From NCBI RefSeq assembly GCF_009857845.1, contig NZ_WWEQ01000029.1:1-36598 (forward strand): a DNA stretch of 36,598 nt, read 5' to 3'. Below the pieces are notes generated by a model, which had not been told where the DNA came from, ran no database searches, and worked only from the letters and a program-made list of their open reading frames with translations. Positions 1 through 6,366 of the stretch are shown here, one piece after another. The stretch's first letter is position 1; each line of letters begins with the position of its first letter. The DNA comes from Brevibacterium rongguiense. GTDB lineage: Bacteria > Actinomycetota > Actinomycetes > Actinomycetales > Brevibacteriaceae. The translations under genes and the position numbers were made by a program.

Positions 1-127
1 TACAGTTCCGAGACCGAACGCCGAGGTGAACTTCCTGGTTGGTTGCATGTCTACAATCACCACAGGGTTCACTCCGCGATCGGAGCCCCGCCCATCAGCA
101 GACTCAACAACCTGCCTGGACATCACA
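1..127 (+). mobile_element. Right end of an IS481-like insertion sequence
   Basis: The transposase frame runs to the very end of the element. Read inward from the proposed right end at 127, the minus strand begins TGTGATGTCCAGGCAGG, which fits IS481 inverted repeats, many of which start with TGT. Immediately outside is GCTAGT (128-133), matching NCTAGN, the target known for IS481 itself. The left end and the matching copy of the target duplication are outside the window, so the boundary is inferred. Confidence 0.6.
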
Positions 128-132
128 GCTAG
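1..132 (+). CDS. IS481-family transposase, C-terminal fragment (cut by window edge)
   Basis: Reading from base 1 in frame 1 gives 43 residues ending in TAG at 130-132. They contain the run LPGWLHVYNHHRVHSAIG followed by PPISRLNNLPGHHS. This is the C-terminal signature of IS481-type DDE transposases: the W..YN..R.H.A(L/I)G block, then PP.SR..NL. The body and the catalytic DDE residues lie to the left of the window. The reading frame overlaps the 3' end of menC on the other strand (104-132). The last codon, TAG, appears to be supplied by flanking DNA (CTAG) rather than by the element. The family call rests on motif recall, not alignment. IS3-type integrases share the fold, but this tail is typical of IS481. 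Confidence 0.75.
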   Translation, partial: YSSETERRGELPGWLHVYNHHRVHSAIGAPPISRLNNLPGHHS

Positions 133-1426
133 TCCCCGGCCCCGAGCGGTCGGCAAACTCACCGCGCTCCACTCGCCCGCGCAGATGCTCCCAGCACGCC
201 TCGAGCCTGCGGACCCACCACGCGGTGCGCACGGGGCCCGCATCCAGCTCGGCCAGCAGCTTCGCGTCCGGTTCGACTCGGCCCACCGGCAGCTCGCCGC
301 CCACCGCGCGCAGCGGCGGCTGGGCGACGTCGCGCTCGAACAGTGCGCTCGTGCCCAGGCCTGCGGCAACCGGGGGCAGGCTCGCGGCCAGCGCGGCCCC
401 AGCGGCCAGACCCACGGACGTCTCGAGCGCCGAGGACACCGTGGCGGGCAGGCCTGCCTGCTCCACGATGGACAGCGCGCGGTGCACCCCGCCCAGCGGC
501 TGCGCCTTGACGATGATGTGATCGGCCGCGCCCAGCCTGGCGACGGTGAGCGGGTCCTCGGCCTTGCGGATCGATTCGTCGGCGGCGATCCGCAGCCCCA
601 GGCGCTCCGCCTGCGCCCAGGCGCGCAGGTCGGCGAGCTCGCGGACGTCCATGACCGGCTGCTCGATGTAGTCGCACGCCTCGGCGAAACCCGGCAGCCG
701 CGCGAAGCGGGCGAGCGCGGTGCGGGCCTGTGCGGGCCCGTAGCGGCCGTTGGCATCGAGGCGCACCCGCATGCCGGGGGCGGCCGCGCGCACCGCGGCG
801 ATGCGGGCGAGGTCCTCCTCGAGGCCCGCGCCGCCCGCATCGTCGGCACCGCCCGCCGCGCCCGTGTCGGCGATCTTGATCTTCACGCACTGCGCCCCGT
901 CGTAGCGGGCGAGCACCTCCGCCACCCGCTCTGCCGGGACCGCCGGCAGGGTGGCGTTGACGGCCACCGCGGGGCGCCTCGGCGGCGGGAACGGGCTCGT
1001 GGCCGCCTCGATGGCCGCGGCCAGCCAGGTGGAGGCCTCCGGCACGGCGTACTCGGCGAACGGGGAGAACTCCGCCCAGCCGGCGGGCCCGCGCAGCAGC
1101 AGCGCCTCGCGCACGGTGATGCCGCGGAACCGGGCGACCATGGGCAGGGAGACGGCGCACATCCGGTCGAAGAGGTCGGCGGGCTCACCGGCGAGCACCT
1201 GCGCCAGCCCACCGCCGAGGCGCTCCTCGGGCCGGCGCTCCCCGGGCCGGGACTGCCCCGGCCCGGGGGCCCGAGGTTCGCGCCCCGCGGCCTGGCCGGT
1301 CTCGGACTGGCGCACACCGGCCCGGGTCGCCTCGGGTCCACGATCCGCGGTCGTGTGCGCGCCGGGCGCGGGGGCCCGCGCTGGAAGCGGTGGAAGCGGT
1401 GCGGTGCCGCCGGTGTCGTCGCGCAT
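104..1426 (-). CDS. menC: o-Succinylbenzoate synthase, with IS-modified C-terminus
   Basis: An enolase-superfamily enzyme of menaquinone synthesis that dehydrates SHCHC to o-succinylbenzoate. Visible signatures are the lid region VARFRGITVREALLL (about residue 96 on), the KxK catalytic lysine motif in VKIKIAD, the metal ligands in LDANGRYG, YIEQP and AADESIRKAED, and the second catalytic lysine in HIIVKAQPLGG. The family core starts near residue 80, so residues 1-80 are a Pro/Ala/Gly/Arg-rich extension. I keep the ATG at 1426 because a TACGCT box lies 6 nt upstream, as at several leaderless genes here. GTG at 1198 or ATG at 1162 are alternatives that would give a normal-length protein. The last seven residues (CDVQAGC) are encoded by the inserted IS end. 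It is divergent from menB with 52 nt between starts. Confidence 0.88.
   Translation of the reverse strand: MRDDTGGTAPLPPLPARAPAPGAHTTADRGPEATRAGVRQSETGQAAGREPRAPGPGQSRPGERRPEERLGGGLAQVLAGEPADLFDRMCAVSLPMVARFRGITVREALLLRGPAGWAEFSPFAEYAVPEASTWLAAAIEAATSPFPPPRRPAVAVNATLPAVPAERVAEVLARYDGAQCVKIKIADTGAAGGADDAGGAGLEEDLARIAAVRAAAPGMRVRLDANGRYGPAQARTALARFARLPGFAEACDYIEQPVMDVRELADLRAWAQAERLGLRIAADESIRKAEDPLTVARLGAADHIIVKAQPLGGVHRALSIVEQAGLPATVSSALETSVGLAAGAALAASLPPVAAGLGTSALFERDVAQPPLRAVGGELPVGRVEPDAKLLAELDAGPVRTAWWVRRLEACWEHLRGRVERGEFADRSGPGTSCDVQAGC
128..133. repeat. Probable IS target site GCTAGT
   Basis: This six-base sequence of the form NCTAGN lies exactly at the inferred IS end. If it is the target duplication, a second copy should flank the left end of the element. 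The CTAG supplies the TAG stop of the transposase on the plus strand, and is read as part of Thr-Ser codons in menC on the minus strand. Confidence 0.5.
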
Positions 1427-1432
1427 GCCCCC

Positions 1433-1438
1433 AGCGTA
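1433..1438 (-). promoter_or_regulatory. -10 box TACGCT for leaderless menC
   Basis: On the minus strand TACGCT is followed by six bases and then the ATG at 1426, so transcription would begin at or next to the start codon. No clear -35 is visible. The spacing matches that of the other TANNNT-start pairs in the window. Confidence 0.5.
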
Positions 1439-1463
1439 GGCGGCGCCCGGCCGGGCCGGGCAC

Positions 1464-1469
1464 TATCCT
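1464..1469 (+). promoter_or_regulatory. -10 box TATCCT for menB
   Basis: TATCCT lies 9 nt before the menB ATG at 1479, leaving a leader of about 0-3 nt. The string CACTATCCT recurs upstream of the PLDc_N gene (5754-5762). Its -10 is only 25 bp from the divergent menC -10, so the two promoters must share their upstream DNA. Confidence 0.55.
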
Positions 1470-1478
1470 TGGAACCCT

Positions 1479-2420
1479 ATGAGCCCAACCGATTCCGCCC
1501 CAGCGCCCGTGTCCCAGACCTTCGACCCCGCGAAGTGGCGCGAGGTGCCCGGCTTCGACTTCACGGACATCACCTACCACCGCGCCATCGATGCCCAGGG
1601 GGCCGACGTGGGCTGCGTGCGCATCGCGTTCGACCGGCCCGAGGTGCGCAACGCGTTCCGCCCGCACACGGTGGACGAGCTCTACCGCGCCCTCGACCAC
1701 GCCCGCCAGACCCCCACCGTGGGCGCGGTCCTGCTGACGGGCAACGGCCCCTCCCCCCGGGACGGCGGCTGGGCGTTCTGCTCCGGCGGCGATCAGCGCA
1801 TCCGCGGGCGCTCGGGCTACCAGTACGCGGACGGCGAGACCGCGGAGTCGGTCGATCCCGCGCGCGCCGGCCGGCTGCACATCCTGGAGGTCCAGCGCCT
1901 CATCCGCACGATGCCCAAGATCGTCATCGCGGTCGTCCCGGGCTGGGCGGCCGGCGGCGGGCACAGCCTGCACGTCGTGTGCGACCTCACGATCGCCAGC
2001 CGCGAGCACGCCCGCTTCAAGCAGACGGATGCGGACGTGGGCTCCTACGACGCGGGCTACGGCTCCGCCTACCTGGCCAAGCAGGTGGGCCAGAAGCGGG
2101 CGCGGGAGATCTTCTTCCTGGGCCGGGCCTACTCCGCGCAGGAGATGGCGGACATGGGCGCGGTCAACGAGGTCGCCGACCACGCAGAGCTCGAGGACGC
2201 CGCGCTCACGATGGCCCACGAGATCCTGGGCAAGTCGCCCAATGCGCAGCGGATGCTGAAGTTCGCGTTCAACCTCGCCGACGACGGCCTCATGGGCCAG
2301 CAGGTGTTCGCGGGCGAGGCCACCCGCCTGGGCTACATGACCGACGAGGCCGTCGAGGGCCGCGATGCCTTCCTGGGCAAGCGGGAGCCCGACTGGTCGC
2401 CGTTCCCGTGGTACTACTGA
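1479..2420 (+). CDS. menB: 1,4-Dihydroxy-2-naphthoyl-CoA synthase
   Basis: A crotonase-fold enzyme that closes the second ring of the naphthoquinone, converting o-succinylbenzoyl-CoA to DHNA-CoA. The 313 residues match the usual actinobacterial length. Oxyanion-hole and CoA-binding segments are FCSGGDQRIRG and WAAGGGHSLHVVCDLTIAS. The MenB-specific active-site stretch TDADVGSYDAGYGSAYLAK is followed by QVGQKRAREIFFLGR, and the C-terminal tyrosine region ends in WSPFPWYY, typical of the family. The start at 1479 is set by a TATCCT box just upstream, and no Shine-Dalgarno is seen. menE follows and overlaps its 3' end if the upstream menE start is used. Confidence 0.95.
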   Translation: MSPTDSAPAPVSQTFDPAKWREVPGFDFTDITYHRAIDAQGADVGCVRIAFDRPEVRNAFRPHTVDELYRALDHARQTPTVGAVLLTGNGPSPRDGGWAFCSGGDQRIRGRSGYQYADGETAESVDPARAGRLHILEVQRLIRTMPKIVIAVVPGWAAGGGHSLHVVCDLTIASREHARFKQTDADVGSYDAGYGSAYLAKQVGQKRAREIFFLGRAYSAQEMADMGAVNEVADHAELEDAALTMAHEILGKSPNAQRMLKFAFNLADDGLMGQQVFAGEATRLGYMTDEAVEGRDAFLGKREPDWSPFPWYY

Positions 2421-3837
2421 CCCCGCGGTACCGCTGAGCGGCCGGCACCACTGGGCCGCTGGGGCTCCTGAACCGCCGGCTCCGCCGATCACCCCACCCC
2501 GAGCGAGGACCGCCCTGCACACTCCCGTCGAACTCTCCGAGCTGCTGCGCCGCGCCATGGCCGGCCGGCACACCGTCGTCCTGCCCGCGCGCAGCGGGGA
2601 GAGTGCCTCCGTCGTCGAACCGAGCGCGTTCGACCCCGCCGGCACGGGGCGCGGCGCGCCTGCCCTCGTCGTCCACACCTCGGGCTCCACGGGGGCGCCC
2701 AAGGGTGTGGCGCTGAGCGCGGACGCCCTGCGCGCCTCGGCGGAGGCGACGGCGTCATACCTGGGCGGGCACGGCCGCTGGTACCTGGCCCTGCCGCCCA
2801 ACCACATCGCCGGCGCGCAGGTGCTGCTGCGCTCGCAGCTGGCGGGCACGACCCCGTTCGTGGCGCAGGGCCGCTTCAGCGCGCAGGGCTTCGCGCAGGA
2901 GGTGCGCGACCTCCGCACGGCCGCGCTCCACTCGGCCGCCGAGCCGCTCTACACCTCCCTCGTGCCCACGCAGCTCGTGCGGATCATGCGCGATCCGGCC
3001 GCCGTGCGCGCCGCGGCGGCTTTCGACGCGATCCTGCTGGGCGGAGCCGCGCTGTCCCCAGCGCTGCTGGCCCGCGCCGCGGATGCCGGGCTGCGCATCG
3101 TGCGCACCTACGGCATGAGCGAGACCGGCGGCGGGTGCGTCTACGACGGCGTGCCGTTCGACGGCGTGCGCGTGGCCATCACCGCTCACTCGCGCATCGA
3201 GCTGGCGGGCCCGGTGCTCGCCGATGGCTACATCGCCCACGATCCGAGCGCCGGAACCCTGCGGGCGCTGCCGGACGAGGGCACGGGCTTCTCCGGTGCG
3301 GGCACTGCATGCGCCTTCCTCACGAGCGACCTGGGCCGCCTGGCGGGGGGCGTGCTCAGCGTGCTCGGCCGGGCCGACGACGTCATCATCACCGGCGGTG
3401 AGAACGTCTCGCCGCTCGCCGTCGAGCACGCCCTGCTCGCGCTGCTGGAACCGCACGGGGTCGCCGAGGTGCTCGTCACCTCGGTGCCCGACGAGGAGTG
3501 GGGCGAGCGCTTGGTCGCGCTCGTCACGGCCGAGGCGGGTGAGTTCTCCGCGGCCCGGGGCGCGGACCCGCAGCGCCAGGCCGGGCGCGTGCGCGAGCTG
3601 GCGGCGAAGACGCTGCTGCAGAACGGCGGGCCGAGCGCACCGCGCAGCGCGCCGCCCGCGGCCGCGGCCGTCCCCGCCGCCGAGCGGCCCGCTCTCGCAC
3701 CCCATGAGCGCCCCATGGCGGTCATCGCCGTGGGGGCCCTGCCGACCACCGGCATCGGCAAGCCCGACCGACGGGCCGCCCGAGCGCTCGCGGCCCGCAG
3801 GCTCTCCGGCTCCGGGGGCAGCGTGGGCGCCCGCTGA
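2365..3837 (+). CDS. menE: o-Succinylbenzoate-CoA ligase
   Basis: An AMP-forming acyl-CoA ligase that activates o-succinylbenzoate for MenB. Motifs are the nucleotide-binding loop VVHTSGSTGAPKG (near residue 101), YGMSETGGGCVYDG, the hinge LGRADDVIITGGENV, and the C-terminal catalytic lysine in TTGIGKPDRRAA. A Pro/Ala-rich insertion of about 45 residues precedes that lysine. Start choice is awkward. ATG 2365 overlaps menB by 56 nt, and there is no ATG, GTG or TTG in frame until 2557. A 2557 start would cut into LLRRAMAGR, which aligns with the family N-terminus. I therefore keep 2365, with a CTG at 2515 as another possibility. It is probably translated from the menB transcript. Confidence 0.9.
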   Translation: MPSWASGSPTGRRSRGTTDPAVPLSGRHHWAAGAPEPPAPPITPPRARTALHTPVELSELLRRAMAGRHTVVLPARSGESASVVEPSAFDPAGTGRGAPALVVHTSGSTGAPKGVALSADALRASAEATASYLGGHGRWYLALPPNHIAGAQVLLRSQLAGTTPFVAQGRFSAQGFAQEVRDLRTAALHSAAEPLYTSLVPTQLVRIMRDPAAVRAAAAFDAILLGGAALSPALLARAADAGLRIVRTYGMSETGGGCVYDGVPFDGVRVAITAHSRIELAGPVLADGYIAHDPSAGTLRALPDEGTGFSGAGTACAFLTSDLGRLAGGVLSVLGRADDVIITGGENVSPLAVEHALLALLEPHGVAEVLVTSVPDEEWGERLVALVTAEAGEFSAARGADPQRQAGRVRELAAKTLLQNGGPSAPRSAPPAAAAVPAAERPALAPHERPMAVIAVGALPTTGIGKPDRRAARALAARRLSGSGGSVGAR

Positions 3838-3875
3838 GCGAACCGGACGAACTCGCAGCCCATCGGCGCGCCGAG

Positions 3876-3881
3876 TACGAT
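3876..3881 (+). promoter_or_regulatory. Possible -10 box TACGAT upstream of menA
   Basis: TACGAT in the 161-nt gap between menE and menA would give menA its own transcript with a leader of about 110 nt. There is no convincing -35, so this is tentative; menA could equally be read through from menB-menE. Confidence 0.25.
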
Positions 3882-3998
3882 GGGGTGGCCGATCGTGCGT
3901 TCGATATGAGCGCGGGCCGGCACGGCAGCGCACCGCCCGGGGCACCTCGGGCGCGGATGGCGCACACACACGGATGAGCGAAAGGGCGGCGAGCGCGC

Positions 3999-4934
3999 AT
4001 GGCGACAGCGGCGCAGTGGATCGAGGGCGCGCGGCTGCGCACCCTCCCCCTGGCCATCGCCCCGGTTCTCATCGGCACCGGCGCGGCGCTGGGCAGCATC
4101 GGCGGCCTGTCCTCGCTCATCATCGGCTCCGTCGACGACGGCCAGCCCCACGGCGTGCACCTGCCCTCGCTCTTCCTCCGGGCGCTCCTCGCCCTGGTCG
4201 TCTCACTGGGGCTGCAGATCGGCTCGAACTACGCCAACGACTACTCCGATGGCATCCGCGGGACCGATGACGAGCGCGTGGGGCCGCTGCGCCTGACCGC
4301 CACCGGTGCCGCCCCGCCGCATGCCGTCAAGCGCGCCGCATTCGCAAGCTTCGCGGTGGCCGGGCTGGCCGGCGTGCTGCTGACCATCGTGTCGCACTCG
4401 TGGTGGCTCATCCCCGTGGGCGTCCTCGCGGTGCTCGCGGCCTGGTACTACACGGGCGGCAAGCACCCCTATGGCTACATCGCGCTGGGCGAGGTGTTCG
4501 TCTTCGTCTTCTTCGGCCTCGTCGCGACACTGGGCAGCGCGTACTCCATGGTCCACCGGCTCTCCCCGTCCGCCTGGGCGGGCGCGGTGGCGATCGGGCT
4601 GTTCGCCTGCGCCGTGCTCATGGTCAACAACCTGCGCGACATCCCCTCGGACTCGCAGGTGGGCAAGACCACGCTCGCGGTGCTCCTGGGCGACGACCGC
4701 TCCCGCGCTGTCTACGCCCTCCTCGTCTTCGCGCCCTACGTGCTGCTCATCGTCCCGATCCTCACCGGCCAGCCCGCCGCGCTGCTCGCGGTGCTCTCCC
4801 TGGTGCTCATCGTCTCCCCGCTCAAGACGGTGCTGGGCAATGCGGAGGGCACGGCGCTCATCCCCACGATCAAGCACACGGGGCTCGCCGCGCTCACGTA
4901 CTCGGCGCTGCTGGCACTCGGCCTCTCGCTCTGA
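3999..4934 (+). CDS. menA: 1,4-Dihydroxy-2-naphthoate polyprenyltransferase
   Basis: A UbiA-superfamily membrane enzyme that attaches the polyprenyl chain to DHNA, giving demethylmenaquinone. The 311 residues include about eight hydrophobic helices. The first Asp-rich prenyl-diphosphate motif is NYANDYSDGIRGTDDERVG, and the second is NNLRDIPSDSQVGKTTLAV, as expected for MenA. The start ATG has an AAAGGG-type ribosome site about 14 nt upstream. It completes the men genes here with menC, menB and menE. menD, menF, menH and the methyltransferase are not in the window. Confidence 0.94.
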   Translation: MATAAQWIEGARLRTLPLAIAPVLIGTGAALGSIGGLSSLIIGSVDDGQPHGVHLPSLFLRALLALVVSLGLQIGSNYANDYSDGIRGTDDERVGPLRLTATGAAPPHAVKRAAFASFAVAGLAGVLLTIVSHSWWLIPVGVLAVLAAWYYTGGKHPYGYIALGEVFVFVFFGLVATLGSAYSMVHRLSPSAWAGAVAIGLFACAVLMVNNLRDIPSDSQVGKTTLAVLLGDDRSRAVYALLVFAPYVLLIVPILTGQPAALLAVLSLVLIVSPLKTVLGNAEGTALIPTIKHTGLAALTYSALLALGLSL

Positions 4935-4937
4935 CGG

Positions 4938-4970
4938 CCGCCCGCCGGGCCTGCCGCTGCGGCGGGGCGG
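4938..4970. terminator. GC-rich stem between convergent menA and DUF4229 gene
   Basis: CCGCCCGCC (4938-4946) can pair with GGCGGGGCGG (4961-4970) with one bulge, 4 nt after the menA stop. There is no T-tract, as is common in high-GC actinobacteria. The rest of the 280-nt gap (to 5214) has only the 15-bp direct repeat listed separately. Confidence 0.3.
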
Positions 4971-5061
4971 TTGGCGCGGGGGCTCGGCGCCGGGTAGCGG
5001 TCAGCGCGGCACGGGGTGCCGGGCGCGGCGCCTCCGCGGGGTGGCGGGCGCGCGGCTGAAA

Positions 5062-5117
5062 GGTCATTCCTGTGCGGTCCCCTGCCCCACCCGGTGCCGA
5101 ACGGTCAATCCTGTTCG
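5062..5117. repeat. Pair of 15-bp direct repeats, GGTCAWTCCTGTKCG
   Basis: GGTCATTCCTGTGCG at 5062-5076 and GGTCAATCCTGTTCG at 5103-5117 differ at two bases and are 41 bp apart, in the non-coding gap between two convergent genes. The purpose is unknown; the spacing (about four helical turns) would suit paired protein binding, but nothing else supports this. Confidence 0.4.
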
Positions 5118-5214
5118 CTCTGGCGCACCGGAACCGTACGAAACCGACCGCTCACCGGCCCGCAGATCGCTGCGTGCCGCAGTGGCGGTGATGCAGCAGC
5201 GGGGCGCGCGCCGG

Positions 5215-5691
5215 TCAGGGCTCGGCGCGGTGGTCCGAGGCGGGCGGAGCCTCCGCTGTGTCCGGCTCGGCGGCGTCTGCTGGCTCCTCGGGCTGAGCGG
5301 CGTCGAGGGCCTCATCCTCGGCGGACTCATCGGCGCCGCGGCGGCGCGGGCCCGTAGCGGCTGCGCGCAGCTGGTCGTCGACGGTTCGCTCACCCTCACG
5401 CTGGGCGTTCGCTTGCTCGGCGTCCACTTGCCGTGCGTCGGCAGGACGGGCGTCGGCCGGGTGAGCACCGGGCGAGCTGGCCGCGGAGGCCTTTGCCAGC
5501 CGGCGGCGCTTGGCCATCGCATCCGTGGCCCGGCGTCGCAGGCCGGCCAGCAGGAGATAGCTGAGCATGGCGGCAATGAGCACGGCCGCCACGAGCGAGA
5601 AGACGGACGGGCCGAGTGCCCACACGACGACGACGAGCGTGACGGCGAGCAGGCCCAGGCGGGCGAGGGAGTACAGGACGAATTCGCGCAT
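5215..5691 (-). CDS. DUF4229 family membrane protein
   Basis: A 158-residue protein with two N-terminal membrane helices (FVLYSLARLGLLAVTLVVVV and SVFSLVAAVLIAAMLSYLLL), a basic RRRATDAMAKRRR segment on what is probably the cytoplasmic side, and an Ala/Glu/Asp-rich disordered tail of about 90 residues. This matches DUF4229, an actinobacterial family often found next to menA; its function is unknown. A GTG at 5700 is in frame, but a TAGAAT box (5707-5702) ends one base before it. The ATG at 5691 would lie 3-4 nt inside the transcript and is preferred. Confidence 0.75.
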   Translation of the reverse strand: MREFVLYSLARLGLLAVTLVVVVWALGPSVFSLVAAVLIAAMLSYLLLAGLRRRATDAMAKRRRLAKASAASSPGAHPADARPADARQVDAEQANAQREGERTVDDQLRAAATGPRRRGADESAEDEALDAAQPEEPADAAEPDTAEAPPASDHRAEP

Positions 5692-5701
5692 GACGGCCAC
5701 G

Positions 5702-5707
5702 ATTCTA
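5702..5707 (-). promoter_or_regulatory. -10 box TAGAAT for the DUF4229 gene
   Basis: TAGAAT on the minus strand lies 10 nt before the ATG at 5691, implying a very short leader. It excludes the GTG at 5700, which would fall upstream of the transcription start. Confidence 0.5.
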
Positions 5708-5756
5708 GTCGCGGCGGCTGAGCGCCCGCCCCACGTGGACCGCGCGCCGCGTGCAC

Positions 5757-5762
5757 TATCCT
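5757..5762 (+). promoter_or_regulatory. -10 box TATCCT for the PLDc_N gene
   Basis: TATCCT is 7 nt from the ATG at 5770, so the mRNA probably starts at the start codon. It sits in the same CACTATCCT string as the menB promoter. Confidence 0.6.
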
Positions 5763-5769
5763 GGGCGGC

Positions 5770-6090
5770 ATGTCTCGCATCCTCATCGCCGTTGTCGTGC
5801 TCTACGCGGCGATCGCCATCTACAGCGTCTTCGACTGCGCGCTGCGCGAGCGGGACCTCATCAAGATCATGCCGAAGGCCGCGTGGCTGGCCGTCATCGT
5901 GTTCGTGCCCGTCATCGGCATCGTGCTGTGGTACCTGTTCGGCCGCACGAGCTTTCCCCAGCGCCGCCCGTCAGGTCCCGCGGCCCCGGACGACGACCCG
6001 GAATACCTCGATCGCATCGCACAGAGCGTCCGCGACGAGCAGGATCGCCGCCGGCGGATGCGCGAGCGCGGCGAAGATCCGGACGCCTGA
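5770..6090 (+). CDS. PLDc_N domain small membrane protein
   Basis: A 106-residue protein with two membrane helices (ILIAVVVLYAAIAIYSVFDC and WLAVIVFVPVIGIVLWYLFG) and a charged C-terminal tail rich in Asp, Arg and Glu. The pattern of a YSVFDC turn, a KAAW loop and a GxxLWYLFGR end matches the phospholipase D N-terminal (PLDc_N) domain. That domain occurs alone in many actinobacteria and carries no catalytic HKD motif. The function is unknown. It is divergent from DUF4229, and its neighbours (menA, ccsB) suggest a link to membrane respiration. Confidence 0.75.
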   Translation: MSRILIAVVVLYAAIAIYSVFDCALRERDLIKIMPKAAWLAVIVFVPVIGIVLWYLFGRTSFPQRRPSGPAAPDDDPEYLDRIAQSVRDEQDRRRRMRERGEDPDA

Positions 6091-6161
6091 GCGCCCGCCC
6101 ACCAGCCGCGCTGCTCAGCGGCTGCTGCCGCATTCCCCGAGCGAGTGAGCCCAGCCAACGT

Positions 6162-6225
6162 AGCCGGACCGTGTTGCATCCCCGGGGTGCGTCAGCACAG
6201 CCGCCACAGCCGGGCCGTGTTGCCT
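6162..6225. repeat. Pair of 18-bp direct repeats
   Basis: AGCCGGACCGTGTTGCAT at 6162-6179 and AGCCGGGCCGTGTTGCCT at 6208-6225 differ at two bases, spaced 46 bp. They lie in the 276-nt non-coding gap between the PLDc_N gene and ccsB, which converge here. Confidence 0.55.
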
Positions 6226-6274
6226 GGACCGAGCGCGCCACCTCAGCCGGCGCACCCGCCCTGCCACCACCCTG

Positions 6275-6312
6275 CCAGAGCAGCACCGCCCCACCAGAAC
6301 AGCACCGCGCCA
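6275..6312. repeat. 19-bp tandem duplication
   Basis: CCAGAGCAGCACCGCCCCA (6275-6293) is followed directly by CCAGAACAGCACCGCGCCA (6294-6312), with two differences. It lies in the same gap as the repeats at 6162-6225. The gap has no open frame with a plausible start and no clear terminator stem. Confidence 0.6.
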
Positions 6313-6366
6313 CCCGAACCCAGGCGCTCAGCCGTTCGGCGGCGAAGCAGCCCGCCTTTCAACCGC

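Noticed and set aside
26..2437. An 803-residue plus-strand open frame, and many other long frames opposite or across real genes
   Set aside because: In DNA this GC-rich, shadow frames stay open. These are Arg/Pro/Ala-rich, match no family, and overlap genes with complete catalytic motifs (here menC and menB).
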